Positions 22,437 through 33,482 of a stretch of 64,000 bases of DNA are shown here, piece after piece. The first letter of the stretch is position 1. Every line of letters begins with the position of its first letter. The notes under the pieces are model-generated. The model was not told where the DNA came from. It worked only from the letters and a program-made list of their open reading frames with translations, and did no database searches. Both the position numbers and the translations under genes were made by a program. Origin of the DNA: Siphonodentalium dalli. Lineage: Eukaryota; Mollusca; Scaphopoda; Gadilida; Siphonodentaliidae. The stretch spans positions 121,758,126 through 121,822,125 of the forward strand of contig CP136069.1 of assembly GCA_032622095.1 (NCBI GenBank), given 5' to 3'.

Positions 22437-24530
22437 TATACAGTATGTTGCCTATTTGTGGATTTGATTTTGATTTTAACCATTCCACTTCGGGCGCTAG
22501 ACTTTGCCGTCAAAATATATAACGTGTCTGGCATCACGCTTGCGGTGTTACACATAGTCGAATGAGTAATTAGTGTATTATATAGGCTATCACGCACACG
22601 AGAAATACTCGATAACTTCCGTGTTTGGTATGTGAGTTAGTAGCTATGTGTGACAGATGCGCACTATATCTGGCTCACTCCAAATGTCTTATGAGGGTTA
22701 TGGCCCTTGTTCTGTTTATAGACGTTTCAGGACCTTTAGCACAATGACTTGAAGAAACGTCAACCGATTCCATTCGTATACTATTTAGTATATACACACC
22801 AGCCAGTATAGGCATACCGTTCTTTCACAAGTGACACCTTTCGCATTGTGAATTACTACTGCTAAGAAGTATATAAGCTATATATTATAGCTATTATATT
22901 GTAGCTTATAGTAGTCGTAAATTTGTCCAACAGTCCAAAATCATTTTCGCAAACTTGACGACTACGAGTACATTTGTGAGAATATAGAGTCTTTCAAACT
23001 TCTTGCCACTCATAGTAAGGTTATATAATAATGCTTGCCATGATTACTTTGTACTTAACTATATTGTTATCGGGTCATAGTCAGTGTCAGGCGCGATGAT
23101 AGCATGTCAAGCTCGCGTGCCCATGCTTGGCTGCTGGGAATCCTAATTACCGATATGACAAAACAGCAACTGATAGGCAGATAGAATTCCGAGATATGGA
23201 AGACAACAGATGTGGAGAGAAAAGACAGAGTTACTGAAAACAAAACACAAAAGCATGAAGTAAACATGAAGTTTATGGAACGAAAAAAAGAAAAGAAACC
23301 ACACTAAGTAAGATATTTAGACCCATTAATAATTTATATACACATTATATGCTCGTTGCTCTATAAGTGATTTATCAATTTTAAATTTACCTTTTTAACT
23401 AATTTATACTATCGTTATATGTATTAGCCGACCGAGTTGTCAGTATTTGCAAAGGCCTGATTTGATAGTGCAATTAAATCACCCTGAAGAAAAAAAATTC
23501 AGACTTTGTAGATGAATATGTTTAGAACAACATACTAAAAGTCCTCCAAGAATCCGAGGTGAGCATTTTATGCAATAGCAATTTCAACGAGTTGCATATT
23601 TCAGTGAAATTAAAAAATATGAAAAATGGTCGGAGAGTGTTAAGATGGTCACTGTTTATCACAGTCAGTTATATTTTATTTATAATTATTGATTATGTGT
23701 GGCCTATAATTATTTTAAGGAAAAAAGGTATGCGCAACTTATGCCAAAAATAAGCCGAAATTGTAAAACAAGATCTCAAATTTCAATAAAAATTACAATT
23801 TGCAAAGAAATGTTTGGACCAATGAGACTTTATTATTGTTTATATGTATATTAGGCATTCATAATGTTGCCAAACCATTTTGAACTCGAACAGCTTGTCA
23901 TTTGTTTGAAATATCAACAATAACCGAATAAATTGTAAGAGGTGTAAAACTCATTTTCAAAATATTTCATTGTCTTAACAGCACGACATTAAGATTGTCG
24001 AATTAGCGAATAAAGAATATCGGTCGTATATTTAAATGTATTCTGACGATGGTTTAATGCGGCTATTATATCCGGTGGATTTAAACATTCTGTCGTTGAG
24101 CAATGGCGAATCGAAATTCAAATTGTGAGCAAACAACAGTCGTGTGCCTGTTTTAGGTCTCGGAACGACGGGACAATCACTATTCGACCAGTCTTGCGAT
24201 ATATTTCAACGGTGTAACTCTACAGTCAAATGTTACCTGACACGAGTTTTTGACAATGCTGGGAATCCCAACATACAACAAGCGGGATGAGAAATTCAAA
24301 ATACTATTTCATTAACAACATACTGACATATATCAGCACTTGTACCTAAATACCATATACCCAAATGATCATACATGCAATTGGTCTCTTAGCAAAATGT
24401 GCATAAAAACATTATAGTCTCGTCTTACCCACATTTAAATTGAACCGAAGTTTATGACATTCAAATTTGGGTGATTTGGGTACAAGCAGACTGAGGGTTG
24501 ACTAAACCCATCCTTTAACTCCAAAGACAC
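22437..24530. other. No gene recognised
   Basis: About 2.1 kb of A/T-rich sequence shows only short chance frames. A small tata/agct-rich inverted stretch lies near 22,868-22,915. Confidence 0.4.
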
Positions 24531-24666
24531 TCTACGCTGTTGGTACGCCGTATCCATATGGGATTTAACACTATACGCTGTTGGTACGCCGTATATGGGA
24601 TTTACGCCGTATACATATGGGATTTAACACTCTACGCTGTTGGTACACCGTATACATATGGGATTT
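24531..24666. repeat. 41-bp tandem repeat, about 3.3 copies
   Basis: Units contain ctacgctgttggtac, gccgtat and catatgggatttaacac. Full units start near 24,532 and 24,573, a shortened one lies at 24,601-24,630, and the last starts at 24,632 and ends in a poly-T run. This is a minisatellite. Confidence 0.9.
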
Positions 24667-25265
24667 TTTTTTTTCAGAGATTGGTTTGGTTTGTTTGGAA
24701 TAATCGTGTTTTCAGCCAGATTAGGATGTTGTTATGAAAATCATAAGACACCACACACAATTTAACTGAAAGGTCACTCTGGTGCATCATGCAGGGAATA
24801 ACCAGCCCCCAGTAAGAAACTGACAAACTTGCATGAATTATTCAGAGATCCAGACTTAGTGTTTAACACCATATGGATATCAGAAAAATCTGCTTCTGTG
24901 ACAGTCGTGGTGTGAGAACTAGAGGGAAAGACAAACATCAACTTGAGATTTCAAACGTCCGGTAATCCGCAAAACAGATGTGGTAAACCACTTATAGCAT
25001 GCTCCACAAGTACTCTACATTATTCTTAAACTAAGCATTCAGCATTTAAGTCCACTGCATGATCATATCGACAAGTATATTGCTAACATGAAAAGGGAAT
25101 ATGTGCCAGTCCCTATATCAAATACTTCATGACAATCAGCAGCCATTCCAAGAGCCGTTCTTACAATTAAAGACATATCGTGAGCTCATTTCAGTGAATC
25201 CAACTGCATGGTAAGTCAGCACGCATGAACTTTACTAACACCAAACATGTAGCATTTAACTTCTA
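24667..25265. other. No gene recognised
   Basis: No coding or repeat structure was noticed in this 600-bp interval before the MITE. Confidence 0.35.
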
Positions 25266-25269
25266 TTAA

Positions 25270-25661
25270 CCCTTTACCCAACAAACCGGCCAAAACCGGC
25301 CAAATAAAGCTTCAACAGCCTAAAATATCTTCGGTCTGTCTCAATAGAACCATACAAATATGGATATCATTGGAACCGGCTCCTTGACCACATTGTGATA
25401 GTTACAGTTATGCCCTGTGCCAATGCATTCTCTTATATATGCGAGTCGACCATAGGTCGCCTCGCATATATAAGAGAATGCATTGGCCTAAAACAAATCT
25501 TTTTTTAACACTTTTTACCATTTTTTCTTACATTCTTTAACAATTTTATAATTTTTAATGTGTTAAGCCAATGCATTCTCTTATATATGCGAGGCGACCT
25601 ATGGTCGACTCGCATATATAAGAGAATACATTGGCACAGGGCCGTTCTGTTGGGTAAAGGG
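25270..25661. mobile_element. piggyBac-like MITE, copy 2 (392 bp)
   Basis: It has the same length and structure as 10,325-10,716, with about three differences by eye. Examples are aaaacaaatc for aaaaaaaatc and gaataca for gaatgca. It is flanked by perfect TTAA at 25,266-25,269 and 25,662-25,665. The near identity of two copies 15 kb apart implies recent mobilisation by a transposase encoded elsewhere. Confidence 0.95.
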
Positions 25662-26188
25662 TTAACGACAAAACCAACCACATCGATCGTACCATTTCAG
25701 AGAACACAACGACTCGGGACAACCTTATCGGCGATCAACAAAAATCATTGATTCCGCAAAAAAAAGTATTTAGGAAAACAATTGCTTGTTCCTAATTTGA
25801 ATATGAAATTTATGGGAGTAACCATTGTATTATATGCTAAGCCGCAAATAGTAGTATTTTTGCATCAGATAAAAACCGTTATCATCTAGTGAGATATCGA
25901 TATCTCACTCGTATGCATCCGCGTGATTTGGTTTCTTGACTGAATACTGTGCTAAAAGTTCCCGACTGTTCAGTTTGAACAAATTGTAATATGATTGTTT
26001 TTTGTTAAACCTATTATGATGTAAGCCCCTTTATCCCTCAACCAATCTGTCTGAAAAATAGAACTATTTTTTATGTGCACAAGCTCAATACCATGCCTGT
26101 GCTTGGGTATATATACACATCTTCACAGTTTATTCTTCTTTTGAGTTGAGCCATGGGCCAACTGAGAGGAGCAATTAATAAACAGAAC

Positions 26189-26312
26189 ATCTACACTGTT
26201 TGGTTGGGTATGGTAATTATCTCACTCATCCAAAGCCATGCACTCGTGGAAATTAATTTTGTTTTGTCATCACTCATGAGATAATTCCCACATCCAACCA
26301 AAAAGTGTAGAT
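26189..26312. mobile_element. 124-bp inverted-repeat element
   Basis: The arms of about 40 bp start atctacactgtttggttggg on the left. The right end is the reverse complement with a few mismatches and ends agtgtagat. It is non-coding and MITE-like, with no clear target duplication. Confidence 0.8.
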
Positions 26313-27329
26313 ATCCTCTATTTATTCTCTATTCCCCCTTGATCACCCGGGCGAAGTGTTCAAAATCACGTTAAAGTATCTGCCTGTATGGGACTGACTT
26401 GCCATAACAGAAGACCTTAACTTCCTATAAAAGCTCATATCAACTGCATCTGTGCATATTCAGTGTGTTAGCGAGGTTGGATACAACGCACGTTTTTTTT
26501 GTTGCATTTATCGCTATCAGTAATCCATGGGCTATTTAATGTGGTGGTGAAGTAAATCATTATTATTTGAATGGCGGGAAATGAACAATACGCACTTTAT
26601 GGTGAACATTTTGGTGTTTCCCATTCCTGTCATGTGAAGTATTTGAGAATGTACCATCGGTATGTTGTTAATTTATGGCAGGTATACACATAAATTGCAA
26701 AATAAAGTTGGTCAGTTGTTTTATTTTGAATAGTATATTGCAACCTATCCAAGGTAGCAAAGAGCGTAACACCAGCAGTTGTTGACAATATCGATCACTC
26801 AACCCGCAAACTATTCAACCAATCCAATGTTCTTGGTAGGTCTGTAAGGTGCTTTGCTGTATAATATTTAATATTTTGAGTTACAATGAATAATATAAGA
26901 TTTCTGAATGTACGGTGGTCGTATTGGTTGCCATATAAAATAAACTTCAGCTGAATATACAAGTGGACAAGCTCTCATAAAGCGTATACATGTATATGGA
27001 TGAATTTGAATGAGAAACGTACTTCCTCTGGGTTATACGTGGGTTTTATGAGTGTATACATAGCAATAACACCTCCAAATTGTCAATTTGGGATCTTATC
27101 TAGATACATCACCAACTGTGTGTAAATATATTTGACCGTGTAATATATGTTTAGTTGACACTTAAACTACCCCAGTCACACTAAGAGGCTGACACAGAAG
27201 AGTAATAATTTTTCCATATTAACCAGCATCTTAGATTAGGTATCATTCATAAATTGTTGGTTTTAGTAAACTTTTGGTAATTTTGTAGTCGCTATTTTTA
27301 AGATAAAGTTTGAGCTATTGTCATGGGTT
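26313..27329. other. No gene recognised
   Basis: Unassigned A/T-rich sequence. No exon-like or repeat signal was noticed. Confidence 0.35.
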
Positions 27330-28310
27330 GGGGTCCGTTGTTCGTGTGTGCGTCCCACCTTACGTGCGTCAACAGTTTCCTGCGGCACGCCCTACGGGCC
27401 GCATCCCTCATCCGATCTTCACTAAACTGCATATGTAGATTCAGGGTGACCTATAGATGTGAGCTGTCGATTTTTTCCGAATTTCATTGAAAAATGTAGC
27501 CGCCAGCAAATTTGAATCTATCGGCACACCCTACACCCTATACAATATATATTTATGGCCGGATTATTTTTAACTTTTGCAGGCACGATTGTCATCACAC
27601 GTAGATGGATGGTAGCTATCGAATTTGAACATAACCAAATCCGATCACCACCAATCTTCATATAGATCTTCGGGGTGACCTCCAGATGGGAGCCTACTAT
27701 TTTGACCGAAATTTGTTGAAAAACATGGCCGCCAACGGCCATCTTGGAGTTTACTCTTCGGCACGCTCTACATGCCACATCTCATCCGATCGCCGCAAAA
27801 CTTCATATGGATCTTCGGGGTGACCTCTAGATGGGAGCGTCCTATTTTGACCGAAATGTGTTTAAAACATTGCCGTCAGCAGCCATCTTGGATTTAAAAT
27901 TTTAATCCATCGGCACACTCCGCAGCCCGCATATATTGGATAATTGATTTGAAAATTTAAACACATGTTTAGAGTCACCTTTAGATGGGAACTATCAAAT
28001 TTGAATAATTTTCAATGAAAAAAATGGCCGCCGGCAGCCATCTTGGATTTTACTCTTTGCATGTCTAAGTCTTTGGCACACCATACAGACCACACCCCTC
28101 ATCGAATGATCACCAATCTTCATTTGGATCTTCGAGGTGACTTCTAGATGGGAGCCGCCAATTTTGACGGAAATTCGTTGAAAAACAATGCCACCAGCGG
28201 CCATCTTGGCACTTACTCTGTGTATGACTAAATCCTTTGGCGCACCCTACAAACCATATCCCTCTCTCATTCATTAGCAGAACGTTCTATGGATCTTCAG
28301 CGTGACTTCT
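27330..28310 (-). repeat. Degenerate tandem array with gccgccagcggcc motifs
   Basis: About six diverged units of about 140-150 bp occur. Each contains versions of ggatcttcggggtgac, ctagatgggagc, ttttgaccgaaat, ttgaaaaacatggccgcca, gccatcttgga and cggcacaccctac. The spread between units indicates age. Minus-strand frames through it are repetitive translations, not genes. Similar motifs occur at 1-1,016. Confidence 0.8.
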
Positions 28311-29359
28311 TCGTTTTCATTTTTTCATTGCTCAGCAAAAAAATCACTCCTCCCCAGTTGATCTCCAGTGTCGTTGACACTTTCATTTTTATTTTCCGGA
28401 ACAAGGTACTCCCTGCTGGGCAATCCCATCCTATAATGCTATAGAATATGATAGAAATTATGCCTATTTGTGGTTACCATGTAGATATTTATATCAAAGT
28501 GAGTTTAAATTAGGGGCCATAATCTCAGAAAAAGGGGGGGGGTTACCCCCAAATTGCGTTATGGTCCAAAATTAGGGCTTTGTCCATTTTATATATAAAC
28601 AAATTGACTGGACCAATGAATTCTTCTCTTCATAGAAAAGTACCGCAGAATCACCATCAAACAAAAATTGGTCCCCAATTTTGTTAAGAGCCTAATAACG
28701 AGACGACTAATAGTAACCCAAATGCAATATTAATAATTTTTGGGAAAGGTTAAATTTATATTTGTATTATGTATGCAAGTATTGAACCAACTATAATGCT
28801 GTATGTTCGCAAGGTCAGCGAATTTTTTAAGACTAAACATGGGCTGAACAGGTGAATGTAATGCAAGTCTTTGGATACGGGGTTTAGTTTGAAAATACAT
28901 TGTGCAAAATAAAATTGGAAATTCATTTGTTCAGAGCATGGGAGTTCCGTAAATATCGTTTCTTTTTACAAATTCAGGTTTTTATAATCAAATATATATT
29001 ATTAACATCATTAAATACTAATTTTGTAAACTATACAACAAGGAAGTTTATATTCCACGAGTCTTCGCTAAAATATCGCTTAAGTATTGTGTGTGGAATC
29101 GTGTGAATACCAAAAACGTCGCGTAACTCAAAATGCTCACCTCCGATGTTTGGGGACTTTTTGTATAGTGTCTGTGATGCCATTTCTCACCAACAGACCA
29201 AACAACTCTTCAGTGGTATTTATGTCCTTGCTTTGCCTCGTTTTGGCCTAATGTTCCTGGACTATCATATTAGATTATACATATCAAAGCACCAATGTCT
29301 GATTAAATGTTGAGTTTTTCTTTTGTTTCTATTGGGATCTATCGTCGATTCAGCGGTTA
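28311..29359. other. No gene recognised
   Basis: There is a G run at about 28,535-28,550. Otherwise the A/T-rich sequence has only short frames. Confidence 0.35.
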
Positions 29360-29608
29360 TGACGTCGGTACTAAGGGTGCAATAAGCCCACACTGTGGGT
29401 CAGTTTCACCGGGTAATCCCCCCATTGCGCGTAGAAACCACATACCTACCGAAAGCGACAGCTAATATTGCCCTGATGCACAAAACAGGTGACCTTCCCC
29501 ATGCGTGTATCACACATGCATCCGCTGGATTAGAACCAGCTTCATCACCGCTGGACGACTCATTCTATCTAATGCGCCATACACCTTATTAACTGAGCCA
29601 CCCCGATA
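29360..29608 (-). mobile_element. tRNA-derived SINE
   Basis: Read on the minus strand, tggctcagttaataagg (29,600-29,584) matches a pol III A box. ggttctaatcc (29,537-29,527) matches a B box and sits in a perfect 5-bp T-arm stem (GCTGG/CCAGC). The spacing is longer than in a normal tRNA and the acceptor stem does not pair properly, so it is not a working tRNA gene. A conserved-looking tail continues to about 29,360 (gtgggcttattgcaccc). No other copy was noticed in the window. Confidence 0.65.
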
Positions 29609-30216
29609 CATGTTGAGTCACGAGCAGACACTCATAAATGTATATTGAGAGTAGAACGTATTTTTCAGTCCCAAATACTTCAATATCTTCCAGATCCGCA
29701 ATATAGTGCATGGCATATTGCCCTCGAGCATAAAAATTGGCCATTACTCAGCAACAATATTGGACATTTACAGAACTCCCATGCCCTGTAATCATCTTTG
29801 GTATAACCATACGCTAACTTTATTACAACGTCGTGACATGGGAGGAGGAAGATTGTTCCCTGCATTGTAATAAAGTAACGAAGTTATTCAAATATAAAAG
29901 GCGTCTTATTATATTAATTGCTCAAGAGAGTCCTTCCTATTTGTCATTCAACAAACTAATAAGAGCAACAATAATGCACCGGAGTTATATATGGTGGTTA
30001 TATGAACCGCATGTCTATCAAACTTAGTTAACGTTGTGTACAGGTCTCGCCCGAGATAACCCGTAGATAAGAGTTTTATTGAATGTTTACGGATACATTT
30101 TTCATTTCACTTGACACTTGTCTGTCAGTGTGAACTAGAAGTGAATGTCTAGTGAGTTCTAGAAGGATACTGTCTCCAGGTCAGTCAGAATATAACTCAA
30201 ACCGCTACAAGTTACG
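29609..30216. other. No gene recognised
   Basis: Unassigned sequence. Short frames on both strands lack any domain signal. Confidence 0.35.
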
Positions 30217-30218
30217 TA

Positions 30219-30361
30219 CAGTAATGCTCTAAGTAATCGACTTCTTAACCACAGCAGAATAATGGGTAACTTTTCAGGATTTAGTCGGAAATATGGCTTG
30301 TGGCCATTCATCGGAAACCTCTCACCTGTGGTTAATGAGTTGATTACTTAGAGCATTACTG
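30219..30361. mobile_element. 143-bp TA-flanked MITE (mariner-like tips)
   Basis: Arms of about 36 bp begin CAGTAATGCTCTAAGTAATC and are mirrored at the right end (GATTACTTAGAGCATTACTG), with TA on both sides (30,217-30,218 and 30,362-30,363). CAGT tips with TA target duplication are typical of Tc1/mariner-type non-autonomous elements. Confidence 0.85.
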
Positions 30362-30912
30362 TAGCTATGGTTTCGTATATATAGGGGTGGTTATTTCCAA
30401 ATTGGTAATTTAATATTACCCCATCGCTTGTTATCCTATGGTAGTTTCATGCTTGAAAGTTCAAAGTGTCGTGATTTATACCCTGCGATTAATTAGTTCA
30501 GGCGAATTACACGTACGTACAATACAAGTACTGTATCACCTTCGTCTCAATCCGATGATCAAAATAGCTTAATAAATACACGACAAACATATAAATTCAT
30601 ATAATTTAAAAAGGATCCCTTCTGTTATTAGGCTCGTAACATTAATGATCGTTTTGTAGCAGTTTTTTCCTTATGATATGGTAACACGTAGGTCGTCTGT
30701 GTGCCCAGGTCACTGATTCCTTGTATTATACTTTAATTGCTTCGTATAACTATAGATGATCAAATGTTAAATTCTTATGAAAATTTATACTTTTCAATTG
30801 ATACAATGAGAATGTCCCTAGGTTTTTTTTCAATCTGGCCAATTTGTTCCAAATCTGGCTACGAACGCGTGGCCGTATAAAAAAAACTTGGCGTGAAATG
30901 AGACCTACGTTT

Positions 30913-31048
30913 AGATCGTGTCACAAAGCTATACTCTGGCTACGCCTGTAGCGATCATATTCTACGAGTTCAAAACCTGTGAACGTTTTGATCTTCTGTT
31001 GGGGAAATTTTAACATTATGGCAAAATAACGCAGGTAATACATTTCTT
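30913..31048 (+). repeat. Dispersed repeat D, copy 1
   Basis: This matches 37,281-37,422 at roughly 70-75%. Shared words are cacaaa.ct, tactctggctac, gttcaaa.cctg.gaac, ttgat.ttctg and aacgca.gtaata. It is an old dispersed repeat, and its end overlaps the inverted repeat that starts at 31,022. Confidence 0.65.
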
Positions 31049-31126
31049 TGTTAACAATCTCGAGCTGGAACCTTCTCATACAGGAACAGGTATTATCCAA
31101 AGAATATATATACCTGCGTTATTTTG
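31022..31126. repeat. Inverted repeat, 16-bp perfect arms
   Basis: caaaataacgcaggta at 31,022-31,037 is the exact reverse complement of 31,111-31,126. Weaker pairing extends outward (taacatt on both sides). It is a MITE-sized hairpin. Confidence 0.75.
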
Positions 31127-31179
31127 TCAATGTTATAAAGTTCTCTGTCAGAACACCAACACGTTCTCAGACTTTGGTG

Positions 31180-31293
31180 GAATATATCTGCGGCGTACCC
31201 AGAGTAGAGACTCATATGGAATATATCTGCGGCGTACCCAGAGTAGAGACTCATATGGAATATATCTGTGGCGTACCCAGAGTAGAGATTCAT
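31180..31293. repeat. 39-bp tandem repeat, three copies
   Basis: Three nearly identical units of ggaatatatctgcggcgtac followed by ccagagtagagactcatat. The 39-bp unit (13 codons) leaves frames open on both strands, with repetitive products and no known domain. Confidence 0.95.
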
Positions 31294-32149
31294 AGCACGA
31301 TCTAACCTGCGTGTAGCTACCATCATCATAAACACTACACTGCCCTTCTAACGCTACATGTATTTTGTTCACCAAAAGCTTCTTTTCTCACAGGGCTGAA
31401 CGTTATATTTTGTCCCATCTGCCTTGCTATTCTGGGGTGTATATATCATTGGGCAGCTAATGCTCGAAACTGCAATTAAACCTTCATTAAAGGCTTGCCA
31501 ATATAATAAACTATGTCACATGTTATTTATCTTTACCTATGTTAGCTGTCGTTATGTGTTCTCGCAAACATATTTCGAGTATCCACGCTTGGTTAGCGAT
31601 TGCCGTAATCGTAGTTACACTGGGTCCGCGAGCATATAGCGTAATTATATCAACTGCAAATTTTTCATTGTTATTTCTTGCACTCTGAATGCGATACTTT
31701 CATCAATCCATGATATCATGATTCAGCATTCCAGCGCTGAAAAAAGCGAATGGGTAACCTTTCTAAGTACTAAGTTAATAAGTAATATTGGCCTGTTAAG
31801 ATTGTTGGATATAGCGATGGGTTGCTTCAGTAATGATAGTCAGGAATATTTTTTCAAAAAATAAATGTTCCATGTATAAAGCTACACATTGAAGCTCATT
31901 GAAAAGCTATATCCCGTAGCCAGTGCAGCAATTGGTTATTTTCTGAAAGCTAAAGCTCGTGGAATAGGGCAGACTTCTTTCAACATGAAACGTCCTAGAA
32001 AAACATATTTTCCCCCAAAAAAATTAATTTATGTAATATAATAAACCAACGGGCGTACTATATAGATACAGAGGATCTGCAACGAGTTATGTTGGGATAT
32101 AATATTTTATGAAACGAGTTTGATAAATTTGAATCAAAACGAGTATATG
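31294..32149. other. No gene recognised
   Basis: Unassigned. The segment near 32,072-32,100 (gaggatctgcaacgagt) resembles the left arm of the palindrome at 50,078-50,195 and may be a relic of it. Confidence 0.35.
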
Positions 32150-32334
32150 TGTTCTTGAATGTTTCATACACACAATGGTATTTTTTTCTCAAATCGCTCG
32201 GGTTAGCCGAACAGCGCGAAAATAACAACATTAAAAAAATAACGGTACTTTTTCGTAACGGCATCAGTTTTCCCTACTCGCATTATAGCAATTGAGCCGG
32301 ACCACCAGCATCATAGCATATTAGCAGGACCACT
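32150..32334 (-). mobile_element. Right-end fragment of the 16.7-kb type TIR element
   Basis: It aligns with 17,015-17,197 (gttcttgaatgtttcata ... gtactttttcgtaacggcatcag ... attagcaggaccact). No matching left end is found within 500 bp upstream. It faces outward relative to the left-type end at 33,272. Confidence 0.8.
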
Positions 32335-32362
32335 TGAGAAGGGGTGATATAGTGCGGCGATG

Positions 32363-33004
32363 TCTACCCGGTCGACGATCACGTACAAGAGCCGGCCTGA
32401 CTGTTGAGCCTCAATCGGTAAACTACCTGTTTGACGACCACGTGCAAGAGCCAGCCTGACTGTTGAGCCTCCATCGGTAATCTACCTGGTCGACGACCAC
32501 ATGCAATAGCCGGCCTGACTGTTGAGCCTCAATCGGTAAACTACCTGTTCGACTACCACATGCAATAGCCGGGCCTGACTGTTGAGCCTTAATCGGTAAA
32601 CTACCTGTTCGACGACCACATGCAATAGCCGGCCTGACTGTTGAGCCTCAATCGGTATACTACCTGTTCGACGACCACATGCAATAGCCGGCCTGACTGT
32701 TGAGCCTCAATCGGTATACTACCTGTTCGACGACCACATGCAATAGCCGGGCCTGACTGTTGAGCCTCAATCGGTATACTACCTGTTCGACGACCACATG
32801 CAATAGCCGGGCCTGACTGTTGAGCCTCAATCGGTAAACTACATGGTCGACTACCACATGCAATAGCCGGCCTGACTGTTGAGCCTCAATCGGTAAACTA
32901 CATGGTCGACGACCACATGCAATAGCCGGTCTGACTGTTGAGCCTCAATCGGTAAATAACCTGGTCGACGACCACGTGCAATAGCCGGGGCTGACTGTTG
33001 AGCC
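32363..33004. repeat. 58-bp minisatellite, 11 copies
   Basis: Eleven head-to-tail units of 58-59 bp contain gcctgactgttgagcctc, aatcggtaaactacctg and tcgacgaccacatgcaatag. Inner copies are almost identical and outer copies are more diverged, as expected for expansion by unequal exchange. There are no unique spacers, so it is not CRISPR-like. Confidence 0.95.
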
Positions 33005-33271
33005 ATATGATATTATATAGTGTGTGTCGTGTGAGCGCTTATCGGCGTTAAGTCGTAAATGAACGGAAATCGATCTACTTGCTTGGTTATATCGAAGAGG
33101 ATCATAAATCTGCTGTGTTTAAACAAATGTGACCCGATCGGAACGCAGATAACCTCATTTCTATGAACAAACGGCAAACGAGCTTCGCGTTACACATTCA
33201 AACGACAGGTCGAGTGGGCATATCAGAGCACACCCTGCAGATAAAACACGTGTGTAACATAACCCTGGTCA

Positions 33272-33482
33272 AGTGGTCCTGCTAATATGCTATGTTGCTG
33301 GTGGGTCCTGCTAAATTTCTATGATGCTGTTAAGGAAAGCTGATGCTGTAAACAAGTACCGTTATTTGTTTCTAAAGTTGCCATTTTCGCGGTTTCCGGT
33401 AAGCAGGAGCATATCTAAACAAAAGCAAAAATACAAAAAAGAAGCCATTAAGTGATTCAAACATTCAAAAACATATATATTG
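33272..33482 (+). mobile_element. Left-end fragment of the 16.7-kb type TIR element
   Basis: It aligns with 16,700-16,890 (agtggtcctgctaat ... ctgatgctgt.aacaa..agtaccgttat ... ttttcgcggt ... acattcaaaaa). Its matching right end is not found downstream within 1 kb. Confidence 0.8.

Noticed and set aside
17485-22446. Classical LTR retrotransposon reading of the 455-bp direct repeats
   Set aside because: The blocks lack TG...CA ends and carry inner inverted repeats. No reverse transcriptase, protease or integrase lies between them, and a DDE-type gene does.
29500-29608. Functional tRNA gene (minus strand)
   Set aside because: The T arm is good, but the acceptor stem does not pair in register and the A-B box spacing is too long. 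It is better explained as the head of a SINE.
31093-31375. Repetitive ORFs (EYICGVPRVETHM-type and antisense)
   Set aside because: They are translations of the 39-bp tandem repeat. The three units are nearly identical at DNA level, giving no evidence of protein-level selection.
32363-33004. CRISPR-like regular array
   Set aside because: Repeats are contiguous 58-59 bp units with no unique spacers, and the genome is eukaryotic. It is a minisatellite.
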